Assembly (NCBI GenBank): GCA_003516285.1
Contig: DPCK01000089.1
Coordinates: forward strand, 45,111 to 50,389
Reading direction: 5' to 3'
Length of the DNA stretch: 5,279 bases
Source of the DNA: Lutibacter sp.
GTDB lineage: Bacteria > Bacteroidota > Bacteroidia > Flavobacteriales > Flavobacteriaceae
Shown: positions 1 through 5,279 of the stretch, one piece after another
Numbering within the stretch: position 1 is the first letter of the stretch
Layout: each line of letters opens with the position of its first letter
Translations under genes and position numbers: made by a program
Notes under the pieces: generated by a model
What the model was told of the DNA's origin: nothing
Databases searched by the model: none
What the model saw: only the letters and a program-made list of their open reading frames with translations

Positions 1-435
1 GGAGCCGGAAGAGAATTTTTACAGGTAAAAGCAGGCGGTTCTATCAATCCGTTGACAAAAGAAGGGATAGACAATAAAGAAAATTTTATTTTTCAAGACG
101 GTAAAACTGTTTTTAAGAATGCGGTTTTTAATATGGCAGATGCAGCCGTTAAAATAATGGAGCGTAACAATTTAACCAATGACAATATACAATGGCTTGC
201 TGCACACCAAGCAAACAAGCGCATTATTGAAGCAACAGCAAACAGAATTGAACTTGAAAGTTCAAAAGTAATGATGAATATTCAAAATTACGGGAACACA
301 ACATCGGCTACATTACCATTGCTTTTGGCTGATTATGAACAACAACTTAAAAAGGGAGACAATATAATTTTTGCGGCATTTGGAGGCGGTTTCACTTGGG
401 GATCAATTTACTTTAAATGGGCATACAATTCTTAA
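1..435 (+). CDS. fabH: 3-oxoacyl-ACP synthase III (KAS III), C-terminal part
   Basis: This is the last 144 residues of beta-ketoacyl-ACP synthase III, the cytoplasmic enzyme that condenses an acyl-CoA primer with malonyl-ACP to start fatty-acid synthesis. The reading frame is open from base 1, so the gene begins upstream of the window. A TTG at 52 lies inside the conserved fold and is not the start. Two of the three catalytic residues of the family are visible: the His in WLAAHQANKRII (His69 of the fragment, bases 205-207) and the Asn in NYGNTTSA (Asn99, bases 295-297). They correspond to His244 and Asn274 of the E. coli enzyme. The active-site Cys belongs to the missing N-terminal half. The C-terminal signature FAAFGGGFTWGS is intact and the protein ends at the usual place. 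The gene lies 28 bp ahead of accB on the same strand, which fits a fatty-acid synthesis operon. Acyl-chain preference cannot be read from this part. Confidence 0.96.
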   Translation, partial: GAGREFLQVKAGGSINPLTKEGIDNKENFIFQDGKTVFKNAVFNMADAAVKIMERNNLTNDNIQWLAAHQANKRIIEATANRIELESSKVMMNIQNYGNTTSATLPLLLADYEQQLKKGDNIIFAAFGGGFTWGSIYFKWAYNS

Positions 436-463
436 CCAATTAACAATTTAAAACCAAATTAAT

Positions 464-943
464 ATGGATTTAAAAGATATTCAAAATCTGATAAAATTTG
501 TAGCCAAATCTGGCGCAAGTGAAGTTAAGTTAGAAATGGAAGATATTAAAATCACCATTAAAACCGGAACTGAAAGACCTGAAACCACCATACTTCAGCA
601 AGCACCATTAGGCATTCCCCAAATGGCGGTAAATACAGCATTTTCACAAACGCCTGTTCAAGCTGCAAGTGATGAGCCTGTTGGGAATGAAGCTGCCGTA
701 AAATATATTGAAATTACTTCACCAATTATAGGTACTTTTTACAGAAAACCATCGCCTGACAAACCAGTTTTTGTTGAAGTTGGTGATGTTGTAAGTCCGC
801 ATACTGTTGTATGTATGGTTGAAGCTATGAAATTATTTAATGAAATTGAATCAGAGGTTTCAGGAAAAATTGTAAAAATATTAGTGGAAGATGGCACTCC
901 GGTTGAATACGGACAACCAATATTTTTAGTGGATCCATCATAA
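464..943 (+). CDS. accB: Acetyl-CoA carboxylase biotin carboxyl carrier protein
   Basis: This 159-residue protein is the biotin carrier (BCCP) of acetyl-CoA carboxylase, which shuttles carboxyl groups from biotin carboxylase to the carboxyltransferase. Residues 1-34 form the N-terminal segment typical of AccB (MDLKDIQNLIKFV...). Residues 35-78 are a low-complexity linker rich in Pro, Ala, Thr and Gln. Residues 80-158 are the biotinyl domain. The biotin attachment motif is VEAMKLFNEI, with the modified lysine at Lys123 (bases 830-832). The segment SPIIGTFYRKPSPDKP (residues 86-101) matches the protruding thumb that separates AccB from other biotinyl or lipoyl domains. The length is normal for the family. 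The ATG at 464 is preceded by an AT-rich stretch with no clear Shine-Dalgarno sequence, as is common in Bacteroidota. It sits between fabH and accC and is very likely cotranscribed with fabH. Confidence 0.97.
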   Translation: MDLKDIQNLIKFVAKSGASEVKLEMEDIKITIKTGTERPETTILQQAPLGIPQMAVNTAFSQTPVQAASDEPVGNEAAVKYIEITSPIIGTFYRKPSPDKPVFVEVGDVVSPHTVVCMVEAMKLFNEIESEVSGKIVKILVEDGTPVEYGQPIFLVDPS

Positions 944-1023
944 TTATAGTTCCAATTTGAATGAGGATCTAGGTTTCAAATTTTTTTGATATTGATCTTC
1001 GTCTATAATAATTTGAAAACAGT

Positions 1024-2376
1024 ATGTTTAAAAAAATATTAATTGCAAACAGAGGCGAAATCGCTTTAAGAGTTATACGAACCTGCAGGGAAATGGGCGT
1101 TAAAACAGTAGCTGTTTACTCAACTGCCGATGCTGAAAGCTTACACGTGCGTTTTGCGGATGAAGCCGTATGTATCGGTCCGCCTCCAAGCAGTGAGTCT
1201 TACTTAAAAATGTCGGCAATATTGGCAGCTGCCGAAATTACAAATGCCGATGCCATTCACCCCGGATACGGATTTTTATCAGAAAACGCCAAATTTTCAA
1301 AATTATGTGAAGAGCACGGTATAAAATTTATTGGAGCCACTTCAGAAATGATTAGCAAAATGGGCGATAAAGCTTCAGCCCGAGCTACTATGAAAGCAGC
1401 CGGCGTACCAACAATTCCAGGTTCAGAAGGATTATTGGAAACTTATGAAGAAGCTGAAAAATTGGCCAATGAAATGAAATATCCTGTGATGTTAAAGGCC
1501 ACAGCAGGTGGTGGAGGAAAAGGAATGAGAGCGGTGTATGCCAAAAGTAATTTAAGAAATGCTTGGGATGCAGCCCGTCAGGAAGCTTTTGCCTGTTTTG
1601 GAAATGACGGGATGTATATGGAAAAACTGATTGAAGAACCACGCCATATTGAAATCCAAATCATTGGAGATTCCTTCGGAAAAGCTTGTCATTTATCAGA
1701 AAGAGATTGTTCTATCCAACGCCGTCACCAAAAGCTAACGGAAGAGGCACCTTCGCCATTTATGACTACTGCATTGCGAAAAAAAATGGGAGAAGCTGCT
1801 GTAAAAGCTGCAGAATACATCTCTTATGAGGGCGCAGGAACCATCGAATTTTTAGTGGATAAACATCGGAATTTCTACTTTATGGAGATGAATACGCGTA
1901 TTCAGGTGGAACATCCTATTACTGAACAGGTGATTGATTACGATTTAATTTATGAACAAATAAAAGTGGCGGCGGGAATTCCAATCTCCGGTAAAAACTA
2001 TTTTCCTAAATTACATTCCATAGAATGCAGAATAAATGCGGAAGATCCTTATAAAGATTTTAGGCCATCGCCGGGAAAAATAACCACTTTGCATATTCCT
2101 GGAGGTCACGGAATTAGGGTAGATACGCACGTATATGCAGGCTACACGATTCCGCCAAATTATGATTCTATGATTGCAAAATTAATTACAACGGCGCAAA
2201 CCCGTGAAGAGGCCATCAGTAAAATGAAAAGAGCTTTGGATGAGTTTGTGATTGAAGGGATAAAAACCACGATTCCGTTTCACAGACAATTGATGGATCA
2301 TCCAGATTATATTGCCGGTAATTACACCACGGCTTTTATGGAAGGATTTGAAATTCAACCTGAAACAGACAAGTAA
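1024..2376 (+). CDS. accC: Acetyl-CoA carboxylase biotin carboxylase subunit
   Basis: This 450-residue cytoplasmic enzyme uses ATP and bicarbonate to carboxylate biotin on AccB, the first half-reaction of malonyl-CoA synthesis. The domains are in the usual order: the N-terminal biotin-carboxylase domain (about 1-113, opening FKKILIANRGEIALR), the ATP-grasp domain (about 114-318) and the C-terminal domain (about 334-441). Visible active-site positions are Lys116 and Lys158, the glycine-rich lid AGGGGKGMR (161-169), His208, the SIQRRHQK segment (Gln232, His235), Glu275, Glu288 and Asn290. Arg292, Gln294 and Glu296 follow in MNTRIQVEHP, and Arg336 lies in IECRINAEDP. The length matches stand-alone AccC (E. 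coli 449 residues), so this is not a fused propionyl- or pyruvate-carboxylase subunit. AccB lies directly upstream, which supports acetyl-CoA carboxylase. The gene starts 80 bp after accB, a wide gap for an operon, and is followed by a strong terminator. Confidence 0.98.
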   Translation: MFKKILIANRGEIALRVIRTCREMGVKTVAVYSTADAESLHVRFADEAVCIGPPPSSESYLKMSAILAAAEITNADAIHPGYGFLSENAKFSKLCEEHGIKFIGATSEMISKMGDKASARATMKAAGVPTIPGSEGLLETYEEAEKLANEMKYPVMLKATAGGGGKGMRAVYAKSNLRNAWDAARQEAFACFGNDGMYMEKLIEEPRHIEIQIIGDSFGKACHLSERDCSIQRRHQKLTEEAPSPFMTTALRKKMGEAAVKAAEYISYEGAGTIEFLVDKHRNFYFMEMNTRIQVEHPITEQVIDYDLIYEQIKVAAGIPISGKNYFPKLHSIECRINAEDPYKDFRPSPGKITTLHIPGGHGIRVDTHVYAGYTIPPNYDSMIAKLITTAQTREEAISKMKRALDEFVIEGIKTTIPFHRQLMDHPDYIAGNYTTAFMEGFEIQPETDK

Positions 2377-2389
2377 GATTTCAAATTGG

Positions 2390-2434
2390 AAAAAAAATAA
2401 AGGATCCCGAGCATCGGGATCCTTTATTTTTTTT
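2390..2434 (+). terminator. Rho-independent terminator after accC
   Basis: A perfect inverted repeat has 21-base arms at 2390-2410 and 2414-2434 around a 3-base loop (GCA). The inner part is GC-rich (GGATCCCGA pairing with TCGGGATCC) and is flanked by an A-run on the left and a T-run on the right. The right arm ends in eight Ts at 2427-2434, the classic terminator layout. It starts 14 bases after the accC stop codon and so should end the fabH-accB-accC transcript. Because the A-run and T-run are symmetrical, it could also stop transcription coming from the right. Confidence 0.92.
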
Positions 2435-2459
2435 AAATTTACTTACAGTTAATTACCAT

Positions 2460-2924
2460 ATGAAAGAAAAAGAGTTACATTTCGACGGTATTGATAAAAT
2501 TATTTTAAAGCATTTAATGGAAGATGCCCGAACACCTATTTTAAGCATTGCCCGTGAAATTGGTATTTCTGGTGCGGCAATTCACCAAAGGTTGCGAAAA
2601 TTGGAAGCGGCCGGATTAATTTTAGGCTCAAAATTTACCATCAATCCGAAAGTATTGGGTTATAAAACATTGGCATTTGTAGGAATTTTTCTGGATTCTG
2701 CCAGTAAATATTCCGCTGCCATCATTCGATTAAAAGAAATTCCCGAAGTTATTGAAAGTCATTACACCACAGGAAATTACGCCATATTCATAAAAATAAT
2801 GTGTAAAGACAATGAGCATCTTATGAAATTGCTCAATCAGGAAATTCAATCCATAAAAGGAGTTGCCAGGACAGAAACTTTTATTTCGCTAGACCAGCAA
2901 ATTGACCGACAAATTAAACTATAA
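2460..2924 (+). CDS. Lrp/AsnC-family transcriptional regulator
   Basis: This 154-residue protein is a DNA-binding regulator of the Lrp/AsnC (feast/famine) family, which usually assembles as dimers to octamers and responds to amino acids or related small molecules. Residues about 8-55 form the winged helix-turn-helix: FDGIDKIILKHLMEDARTP, then ISIAREIG-like helix 2, and the recognition helix around SGAAIHQRLRKLEAAGLI. Residues about 68-145 form the ligand-binding RAM domain, with the characteristic turn at HYTTGNYAIFIKI (101-113). The position often occupied by Asp in the TGDYD turn is Asn106 here. The length is normal. The ATG at 2460 begins just 25 bases after the accC terminator, and no Shine-Dalgarno sequence is evident. 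It converges on the peptidase gene. Its ligand and targets cannot be read from the sequence. Autoregulation is common in the family, but I see no convincing operator. Confidence 0.93.
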   Translation: MKEKELHFDGIDKIILKHLMEDARTPILSIAREIGISGAAIHQRLRKLEAAGLILGSKFTINPKVLGYKTLAFVGIFLDSASKYSAAIIRLKEIPEVIESHYTTGNYAIFIKIMCKDNEHLMKLLNQEIQSIKGVARTETFISLDQQIDRQIKL

Positions 2925-2955
2925 AAAAACCGAATTAACGGATTTTTTATAGTTT
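2916..2955. terminator. Bidirectional terminator between convergent genes
   Basis: The arms at 2916-2932 and 2939-2955 form a 17-bp stem with one mismatch (A-A) around the 6-base loop AATTAA. The CCG/CGG pair sits at the loop end and A/T runs lie on both sides, so a U-tract is produced on either strand. The hairpin lies between the regulator (+) and the peptidase (-), whose stop codon is at 2966-2968. The regulator's TAA (2922-2924) lies inside the left arm. The stem is AT-rich, so its strength is less certain than that of the accC terminator. Confidence 0.75.
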
Positions 2956-2965
2956 TTCATCTTTT

Positions 2966-3664
2966 TTAATCTCTGCCGCCCAAAATAGCAATGCCCCAAT
3001 AAAGTAGCATTGCCAAAGATCCTATGGCCGCTACCAAATAAGTTCTTGCGGCCCAAGTTAAAGCATCTTTTGCGCCATCTTGCTCTCTGTTTGTAAGCAT
3101 ATTATTTGTTTTTAGCCAAGCCAAAGCCCTGTTGCTGGCGTCATATTCAACTGGCAAGGTGATAAAACTGAACAAAGTTGCAACCGCCATCATAGCAAGT
3201 CCGATTACTGCGATGGTTAAACCTATGCCGGAATCTCCTGAAGCAGCGCCCAAAATTAATCCGCCAATAACCAGCCATTGCGAGAATTTAGAAGAAATAT
3301 TCACCGCCGGCACTAAAGTTGAACGCAACTGCAACCATTGATATGCTTGCGCGTGTTGAACGGCGTGCCCAACTTCGTGCGCGGCTACACAGGCAGAGGC
3401 TGCGTTTCGTTGTTCGTAAACCGATTCGCTTAAATTTACTGTTTTGTTTTGCGGATTGTAATGATCGGTCAATTGGCCGGGTGTGGAAATAATTTTCACA
3501 TCATAAATGCCATTGTCATTTAACATTTTTTGGGCAATTTCCCTTCCGCTTAAACCGTTTTCTAATTGAACTTCTGAGTAATATTTAAATTTGTTTTTCA
3601 GCTTTTGGCTCACCAACCAACTTACCAGAGAGATCAAACCTATAAGAATATAAAACCCTATCAT
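2966..3664 (-). CDS. Membrane zinc metallopeptidase, YugP-like family
   Basis: This 232-residue protein is a predicted membrane-embedded zinc protease of the family that includes Bacillus YugP (neutral zinc metallopeptidase, Pfam Zn_peptidase_2). Its substrates are not established. An N-terminal membrane segment covers about residues 2-20. A soluble segment follows, with the family motif VNLSESVYEQRNAASACVAA (76-95) running directly into the zinc site HEVGH (His96, Glu97, His100) and VQHAQAYQWL. Further hydrophobic segments lie at about 129-142, 147-169 and 208-228. The conserved LPVEYDASNRA (170-180) follows the third membrane segment, and its Glu173 is a candidate third zinc ligand (inference). 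The length is normal for the family. The ATG at 3662-3664 is followed at once by the hydrophobic helix, which supports this start. The gene converges on the Lrp-type regulator and is divergent from the asparaginase. Nothing in the sequence ties its function to either neighbour. Confidence 0.9.
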   Translation of the reverse strand: MIGFYILIGLISLVSWLVSQKLKNKFKYYSEVQLENGLSGREIAQKMLNDNGIYDVKIISTPGQLTDHYNPQNKTVNLSESVYEQRNAASACVAAHEVGHAVQHAQAYQWLQLRSTLVPAVNISSKFSQWLVIGGLILGAASGDSGIGLTIAVIGLAMMAVATLFSFITLPVEYDASNRALAWLKTNNMLTNREQDGAKDALTWAARTYLVAAIGSLAMLLYWGIAILGGRD

Positions 3665-3743
3665 ATTTTTCTTTTTTTAATTAATGTATTTTTTTTTGGT
3701 AAATTTACATCATAAATTATTCCAAAATTCAGGAACAGACAAA
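3665..3743. promoter_or_regulatory. Shared divergent control region, peptidase / asparaginase
   Basis: These 79 very AT-rich bases separate two start codons facing away from each other, so they must hold the promoters of both genes unless one lies inside coding sequence. They contain long T-runs and the self-complementary octamer TAAATTTA at 3700-3707. That octamer matches seven of eight positions of the Bacteroidota -7 element (TAnnTTTG) on both strands. I could not place a well-spaced -33 TTG/TTTG partner for either direction. AGGA at 3731-3734, nine bases before the asparaginase ATG, is a possible ribosome binding site and supports the start at 3744. Confidence 0.35.
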
Positions 3744-4781
3744 ATGGCAAAAATCCCTCATATTCTTTTAATTTATACTGGCGGAACCATAGGTATGGTT
3801 AAAGATTATAAAACTGGAGCGTTGAAAATATTTAATTTCGATAAACTTTTAAAACATATCCCGGAGCTTAATCAATTAAATTGCACCATCCAGAGTATTT
3901 CACTTGACGAACCCATCGACTCTTCCAATATGAATCCCGATAATTGGGTTTTTATAGCCGAAATAATTGAAAAAAACTATGAGAAATTCGATGGGTTTGT
4001 GGTTTTACATGGTTCAGACACGATGTCTTATACGGCTTCGGCAATTAGTTTTATGTTCGAAAATTTGTCAAAACCTGTTATTTTTACAGGTTCACAATTG
4101 CCCATAGGCGATTTAAGAACAGATGCCAAAGAAAATTTAATCACCTCTATTGAAGTTGCCGCAGCGCAAGAGAACGATGAGCCAATAATTTCGGAAGTCT
4201 GTTTGTATTTTGAATACAAATTATATCGCGCCAACAGAACCACAAAAATCAATGCCGAACATTTTGAAGCGTTCACTTCACCTAATTTCCCACCATTGGG
4301 AGAAAGCGGGGTTCATTTAAAATTTTACAAACAACTGATTTACAAACCAAAAAAAGTAAAACCATTTAAGGTTCGAAAACGTTTGGACAATAATATTGTA
4401 ATCCTGAAAATTTTTCCTGGAATTACAGAAAAAGTGGTTGGGAGTATACTAGCGCTTGAAGGGTTAAAAGGAGTGATTTTGGAAACGTTTGGTTCAGGAA
4501 ATGCACCTACCGAAAAATGGTTTGTTAATTTACTGAAAGAAACCATTCAAAAAGGTGTACATATTATAAATGTGACCCAATGTATTGCAGGAAGCGTCAT
4601 TATGGGGCAATATGAAACAAGTATTGAATTAAAAAAAGTGGGAGTTATCAATGGAGGAGATATCACAACTGAATCAGCTTTGGCCAAATTGATGTACTTA
4701 TTGGGTGAAAATATTCCAAAAAACAAATTCAAATCTGTTTTTGAAGCACAACTTAGGGGAGAAATAAGTGTGCCGGAATAA
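3744..4781 (+). CDS. ansA: Type I L-asparaginase (AnsA-like)
   Basis: This 345-residue enzyme hydrolyses asparagine to aspartate and ammonia. It belongs to the bacterial type I group, which is cytoplasmic, and no signal peptide is seen. The start is placed at 3744 (MAKIPHILLIYTGGTIGM) because it aligns with the start of E. coli AnsA and has AGGA upstream. An in-frame ATG at 3684 would add 20 poorly conserved residues. Catalytic signatures are TGGTIGM with nucleophile Thr15 and HGSDTMSYTAS with Ser91-Asp92. TGSQ lies at 115-118, and Lys168 in YRANRTTK is equivalent to E. coli Lys163. Ser91 stands where E. coli has Thr91, a conservative change. The NVTQCIAGSV segment (276-285) matches the region that holds the allosteric asparagine site in E. 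coli AnsA, including the Cys at 280, so similar allostery is possible (inference). The length is normal (E. coli 338). No GC-rich terminator follows, only a T-run. Confidence 0.95.
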   Translation: MAKIPHILLIYTGGTIGMVKDYKTGALKIFNFDKLLKHIPELNQLNCTIQSISLDEPIDSSNMNPDNWVFIAEIIEKNYEKFDGFVVLHGSDTMSYTASAISFMFENLSKPVIFTGSQLPIGDLRTDAKENLITSIEVAAAQENDEPIISEVCLYFEYKLYRANRTTKINAEHFEAFTSPNFPPLGESGVHLKFYKQLIYKPKKVKPFKVRKRLDNNIVILKIFPGITEKVVGSILALEGLKGVILETFGSGNAPTEKWFVNLLKETIQKGVHIINVTQCIAGSVIMGQYETSIELKKVGVINGGDITTESALAKLMYLLGENIPKNKFKSVFEAQLRGEISVPE

Positions 4782-4886
4782 TTCTTTTTTTAATTAAATG
4801 GGGCTTTATTGATATAATTTTTAATATTTTAAGCTAAAACACTATAATTTTTGTTAATTATAAAAAAAATAATACAGTAAAAATAA

Positions 4887-5021
4887 TCATTTTAAATTGG
4901 CCAGAAAATTTTCAGAACTCAACATTTTTTTGTTACTTGCCATACGCAAAAGATGTCTAAACGTAGAGGTATTAGATAAGTTAAAGACTTTAAAATCTTT
5001 CTCTTCGCTGACTTGTTTGTT
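4887..5021 (-). other. Unexplained open island; possible gene remnant or small ORF
   Basis: On the minus strand a 44-codon frame runs from just after a TAA (complement of 5022-5024) to a TGA (complement of 4887-4889). The encoded stretch looks protein-like, with segments such as EEKDFKVFNLSNTSTFRHLL and MASNKKMLSSENFLANLK. The only ATG (4941-4943) would leave 18 residues, so the frame lacks an upstream start and could be the tail of a decayed gene. On the plus strand an overlapping frame is also open for more than 50 codons without an ATG (segments such as LNVEVLDKLKTLKSF). A tiny ATG frame (MSKRRGIR) also lies at 4953-4979. I do not recognise a family. It may be a remnant, a small RNA locus, a conserved leader or chance; its right end overlaps the exbB promoter candidate. 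Confidence 0.2.
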
Positions 5022-5044
5022 TTATAAAAATTATTATATATTTA
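5013..5044 (+). promoter_or_regulatory. Candidate Bacteroidota promoter for the exbB-like gene
   Basis: TTG at 5013-5015 (and an overlapping choice, TTTG at 5016-5019) precedes TATATTTA at 5037-5044. The latter matches TAnnTTTG, the Bacteroidota -7 element, except at its last base. The spacers are 21 bases from TTG or 17 from TTTG, both within the range reported for this promoter class. Transcription would begin near 5050, leaving a short A/T-rich leader of about 25 bases before the ATG at 5077. No strong Shine-Dalgarno sequence is present. AT-rich DNA gives chance matches, so the confidence is moderate. Confidence 0.5.
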
Positions 5045-5076
5045 ACCCGTGAAATTAATAAATTAACTATTAGACA

Positions 5077-5279
5077 ATGAAAAGACTATTTACTATCCTT
5101 GCAATCACAGGATTATTGTTATTTGGAGCAGCACCTAAAGCTTTTGCACAAGATGCAGCAAACACTGAACAAGTTGCAGACGCAACCGAATCAAAAACAT
5201 TTCATCAAGAATTAAAACAACGTTTTATTGAAGGTGGACCATTCTTTATGGGAATTGTATTGGTAACCTTAATTTTAGG
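5077..5279 (+). CDS. MotA/TolQ/ExbB-family proton channel protein, N-terminal part
   Basis: The first 67 codons of a gene that runs off the window. Residues 1-24 look like a Sec signal peptide: Lys2-Arg3, a hydrophobic core (LFTILAITGLLLFGAA) and an AFA cleavage motif before Gln25. A short Ala/Asp/Glu/Thr-rich periplasmic linker (about 25-41) follows. Then comes FHQELKQRFIEGGPFFMGIVLVTLIL, where the GGPFFM segment leads into the first membrane helix. I recognise this arrangement from Bacteroidota ExbB-like proteins, which form the inner-membrane proton channel that energises TonB and outer-membrane nutrient uptake. In E. coli, ExbB lacks such a cleavable N-terminus. The channel domain itself is outside the window, so TolQ- or MotA-like roles cannot be excluded. 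It has its own candidate promoter and probably heads an exbB-exbD-type operon. Confidence 0.8.
   Translation, partial: MKRLFTILAITGLLLFGAAPKAFAQDAANTEQVADATESKTFHQELKQRFIEGGPFFMGIVLVTLIL

Larger units (their letters stand above)
4782..5076. other. Non-coding gap, asparaginase to exbB-like gene
   Basis: No start-to-stop reading frame of normal length lies in these 295 bases. The first part (to about 4890) is extremely AT-rich, with a T-run just after the asparaginase stop. A weak all-A/T hairpin (arms 4843-4849 and 4856-4862, loop TTTGTT) is followed by an A-run. From about 4887 to 5021 the composition is more balanced, and frames stay open on both strands (see the separate entry). The last part holds the promoter candidate for the downstream gene. 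I recognise no tRNA, riboswitch or repeat array here. Confidence 0.6.

Noticed and set aside
52..435. A separate small gene starting at TTG 52
   Set aside because: The frame is open from base 1, and the upstream residues (GAGREFLQVKAGGS) continue the FabH fold; this is the tail of fabH.
1388..1642. 84-residue minus-strand ORF inside accC
   Set aside because: It is a shadow of the highly conserved accC coding frame, with low-complexity His/Leu/Phe-rich translation and no recognisable domain.
951..2390. 11-bp inverted repeat flanking accC (951-961 and 2380-2390)
   Set aside because: An exact 11-bp match is expected by chance at this window size and AT content, and there are no target duplications or transposase genes.
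3132..3341. 69-residue plus-strand ORF opposite the peptidase
   Set aside because: It is antisense to the conserved peptidase membrane segments and has no domain features of its own.
4028..4732. Three minus-strand ORFs (4028-4276, 4340-4546, 4547-4732) opposite the asparaginase
   Set aside because: All are antisense shadows of a clearly conserved enzyme frame and show no family motifs.
4843..4862. Hairpin with 7-bp arms downstream of the asparaginase as a terminator
   Set aside because: The stem is entirely A/T and is followed by an A-run rather than a T-run on the plus strand, so it is too weak to call.
4953..4979. Eight-codon ATG frame (MSKRRGIR) as a leader peptide
   Set aside because: There is no ribosome binding site or attenuator-like hairpin pair, it lies well upstream of the candidate promoter, and it is too short to support.

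Overview
The window is an AT-rich stretch of chromosome from a member of the Bacteroidota, probably a Flavobacteriales-like lineage. The evidence is the gene content and protein style: fabH-accB-accC order, an AnsA-type asparaginase, and an ExbB-like channel protein with an N-terminal signal peptide. Most genes also lack a strong Shine-Dalgarno sequence. The phylum call is inference from protein recognition, since no rRNA or tRNA is present. Everything recognisable looks like core chromosome. I see no insertion sequence, CRISPR array, phage gene or toxin-antitoxin pair, and no clear new multi-gene system.

Positions 1-2434 hold the end of a fatty-acid synthesis operon on the + strand. It contains the C-terminal half of fabH (cut by the window edge), accB (biotin carboxyl carrier protein) and accC (biotin carboxylase). 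AccC carboxylates the biotin carried on AccB to feed malonyl-CoA production. FabH uses malonyl-ACP and an acyl-CoA primer to start fatty-acid chains. The block closes with a long perfect hairpin terminator at 2390-2434.

Positions 2460-3664 hold a convergent pair: an Lrp/AsnC-family regulator (+) and a membrane zinc metallopeptidase of the YugP type (-). A hairpin between them overlaps the regulator's stop codon and probably terminates both. The peptidase is divergent from the next gene, a cytoplasmic type I L-asparaginase (+, 3744-4781), and the two share a 79-bp AT-rich control region.

Positions 4782-5076 are non-coding by ordinary criteria. The region contains a Bacteroidota-style promoter candidate for the last gene, and a roughly 135-bp less AT-rich island that stays open on both strands and is the least explained part of the window. 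The last gene, starting at 5077 and cut by the window end, encodes the N-terminus of a MotA/TolQ/ExbB-family proton-channel protein. It is probably the first gene of a TonB-energising exbB-exbD set lying beyond the window.
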